NCBI RefSeq assembly: GCF_963678635.1
Contig: NC_087069.1
Span: 13,802,660-13,862,659 of the forward strand
Length of the DNA stretch: 60,000 nucleotides
Source: Symsagittifera roscoffensis
Taxonomy: Eukaryota; Xenacoelomorpha; Acoela; Convolutidae
Reading direction: 5' to 3'
The translations under genes and the position numbers were made by a program. The notes under the pieces are model-generated. The model had not been told where the DNA came from. It worked only from the letters and a program-made list of their open reading frames with translations, and did not search any database. Below are positions 57,628 to 60,000 of the stretch, piece after piece (position 1 is the first letter of the stretch; every line of letters starts with the position of its first letter).

Positions 57628-59993
57628 ATGTATATTTTAAAGGTTTGTAGATTTCACCACCTTCTTTTTCTGATTTTTTCCGAAACAAACCAAACTTCTT
57701 CCCCTCGCACAGGACCCCAGGATTTATTAGTAACACCTTACGATTGTGAAGAAAATGAACAAAAAACATTACATATTTATGCTATAAATCAATTAACACA
57801 AGGTGAATCCACATTGTAGCCACCTTATATTCAAAAGCCCGAGCAACGACAATCACTGGTGATAAATTTACAGCGACAATTTCCGAAAAGAAAATACACT
57901 GTTCACAAGTCTCAAATGGTAATAAAAACAGACTAGATCATGAATCTTTCTACCAAAGTAACATTGAAATAATATTACATAACAATCCGCAAAATTGTAA
58001 AAATGAACTTAAAAGACTAAATCTCACAAACAATATAGGCACAAACAGGAAACTTGTAAATTTTCAAGTCTTTCTAGACTTAGCACATCAAGCCGAACTT
58101 GAAAAACACCAAGGTCATATACGATTAGACACAAAATTTCCCTTTCATGGAGCACACGGAAGAGTAACATATGGTCTTCATGATAAACATTGGATACCAC
58201 ACATTGGAGTATATAATCCTTCAAACTGCAAAGCAGACACAAAAAATAAAGGATACCAAGAAATTATGTTTTTCGATTGGAAAATAGAACTTGAATAGTT
58301 ACAATTAACAAGTGACTTAAAAGATGACACAAAATTTTACCAAGGAGTCAGACTTCTTTGCAAAAATGACCAAAGATATTGCGACCCAACAACTCGCACA
58401 CAAGCAACCATTGTATGGTTTCCCGAAGAAACCTGTACAATTTTTCAAGTAGCAAAAATACACGCTAGAATGATAAAATTTCACAAAGTTTTTTTTTGTG
58501 GAATCAATTCCATTTGAAGATGTCAACCCTGACCAAATTAGACACACGAATCAAAAATTTAGAAACATTCATGACATAGAAAGCAAATTAACACATTTCC
58601 AATTATACCCAGAAACAGAATTGGCATATAATTACAAAAAACCGCTATACAAAACACAATACTCAGAAAATCTTGTCGAATACGAAGATGGTTTCGACAT
58701 GAAAACCGGCAAATTAATTGGCACCAAATGGCAACACATCACTCATATACTGACGAGAACTCATACGTCTCAGTAAAATTTCAAAAGAATTCACGAAGAA
58801 CCGGTGGAAAAAATAAAAGCACAAGATACAAAAAGTACACGTTTACAGGAACTATCACTCATGAATAGCTCATATTTTGGCGCACTTCGTTAAGACATAC
58901 ACTTAGACATGAATTTAGATTACACAATAAGTAGAATTTTTCAAGAAATGTCATTATCAGAACTAGAAACACTCCACCAACTATGTGAACTCGAAAGAAC
59001 ACAAATTTTACAATCACTAGCACTAGTGGTACTAAAAATACCATATGCAGGATATCTCTTCTCCGGAAATAGATGAGATTTTCTTGACTATGAAGGAAAC
59101 ATTTTATTGTTTTACACTTGCACTAAAAAAGTATCACCTTGTTATGTTTTTGAAGACAAAAGATGTTACAAAAGAATCCCCATATTCCATAAAAATAAGG
59201 TACACTTGTTGATACATGTTCCTGAAGAAGATATATTTGGGATACAGCAGGATACGAAGACAAGTACTACCTATTTACACCATACCCAACATTAATGCAA
59301 CCATTAAAAAAGTTTTCACCTGAAAGTATTAAAGCTATTGCACGCAACTCAAAAATCGGTATACAATCGATAGGTATAGACTCAAAATCAGACATACAAC
59401 ACCACATTCGTACAAAACAATTTCAAGAACTACTTACAAAAATGGACACAATACAATGACAATCATTAGATCAAAATTTGCGAAAACTTGCAGAAACTGC
59501 AGGCTTTTCAGATATTTACGTACAAGATTACAGCGGATATTTTAAGGACCTTAAGGATTACATATATTTAAATGGCGAAAAATATAGACCACAAGATATA
59601 TCACCTATTATTATCTTCAATTTTGTAAGTTTGAAAAACGAACTTCTTGCCTTTCTAGGATGGCCTTATTACATCTTAGAAAGATTGACTATATTATATG
59701 CAATGTTCAATTTTATCGGATTTTTTTTCTCTCTATTGAAAAGAATCTAAAACACATGCGCAATACACACACAAGTAATTCGACAAGCAAAGGTAGCACG
59801 CATAATTTTTGCAGGATTTTTTGGAAATTTTCCCACATCAATAAATAAAATACTTTTAGATGCACCAATTAAAAAATATAAAACAAAAATATCAACAAAA
59901 CCAAACATATATGATGAACACAAAATAATACAAACACATCACCCACAGCACCATAACTACCCAGTTTACACAACAGTCACCCATTATCATTAG
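57628..59993 (+). pseudogene. env: Envelope-like glycoprotein gene, broken
   Basis: Starts at ATG 57628 with a hydrophobic stretch (HLLFLIF) like a signal peptide, then a Cys-containing ectodomain (Cys at PYDC, HCSQ, NCKNE, NCKAD, LLCKND, YCDP and ETC, for example). It is open in one frame from 57819 to 58500 with a single TAG (58296), shifts frame in a T run near 58492, and continues to 58776. Further segments run through 58810-59240 with TAA and TGA. The last frame (59478-59750) has a membrane anchor (ILYAMFNFIGFFFSLLKRI), one TAA, and a cytoplasmic tail to TAG 59991-59993. Span is about 790 codons. Envelope-like proteins let such elements form infectious particles. The source of this one is not recognised. 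Broken, so not functional here. Confidence 0.65.
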
Positions 59994-60000
59994 TATCACG

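Larger units (their letters stand above)
45900..60000 (+). mobile_element. Very large Ty3/Gypsy retrovirus-like element, decayed, 3' end outside window
   Basis: Order on the plus strand: presumed LTR, hairpin and primer site, leader, gag, pol (protease, reverse transcriptase, RNase H, integrase), small membrane ORFs, Pro/Gln-rich frame, envelope-like frame. The pol order, YLDD and the GPY/F module place it in Ty3/Gypsy (Metaviridae). At least 14 kb is present, well above the usual 5-9 kb. Stop codons and frameshifts occur in all large frames. Base composition differs from its left neighbours (A-rich, G-poor plus strand), a common trait of such elements. Confidence 0.85.

Noticed and set aside
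1-60000. tRNA or rRNA genes
   Set aside because: No stretch with a convincing cloverleaf or rRNA core sequence was recognised by eye. A dedicated covariance search was not possible.

Overview
This is an AT-rich eukaryotic window with no bacterial gene organisation. It is almost certainly from an invertebrate animal genome, because it carries degenerate Mutator-like (MULE) transposases with a FLYWCH zinc finger and a very long Ty3/Gypsy element with an envelope-like 3' gene. I cannot name the species. A run of exactly 200 N (51912-52111) marks a scaffold gap.

Region 1 (1-36726) is a graveyard of one MULE family. Two old, diverged copies (about 738-1720 and 3771-5017) still show FLYWCH-like (YWKC) and catalytic-core motifs (DGSFK, DGTFK, VYALLPNK). 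From about 10.7 kb the family is younger and arranged as a higher-order array. A long non-coding block (called X here: 10725, 19868 and 27968 onward, plus inverted pieces at 7200 and 36340) alternates with short transposase pseudogenes flanked by inverted copies of a ~0.5 kb block (A). These are folded into four large palindromes (centres near 16970, 24195, 26548 and 33370) that share the same ~236 bp loop. The largest spans about 29226-36726 and carries in each arm an unusual GC-rich, strand-skewed TGCCYTGC-type repeat. Old inverted arms (1610-3000 versus 9260-9990) frame the left part.

Region 2 (36727-42040) is mostly featureless AT-rich DNA with one candidate small inverted-repeat element (37976-38279) and two doubtful short ORFs. 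A fold-back element lies at 42060-42670.

Region 3 (42854-45423) holds the only convincing cellular gene: a predicted two-exon gene whose exon 1 (42854-42939) has a true ATG and whose exon 2 (44445-45423) continues in phase, about 354 residues. The product is an alpha-helical protein with one central hydrophobic segment. Its ~1.5 kb intron contains a 17-bp minisatellite, an ATTATAATCGATTATAAT-type tract and an inverted fragment of the same minisatellite.

Region 4 (about 45.5 kb to the window end) is a decayed but very large Ty3/Gypsy retrovirus-like element. It has a hairpin and a candidate primer binding site at 46281-46318, a long leader, an unusually large gag (47522-51260), pol (protease, reverse transcriptase, RNase H and integrase with a GPY/F module, to 55255), two small intact membrane-protein ORFs (56100-56309, 56347-56514), a Pro/Gln/Ser/Thr-rich frame (56570-57593) and an envelope-like frame with a C-terminal membrane anchor (57628-59993). 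Stops, frameshifts and loss of two of the three integrase catalytic residues show that this copy is dead. The 3' LTR is outside the window.
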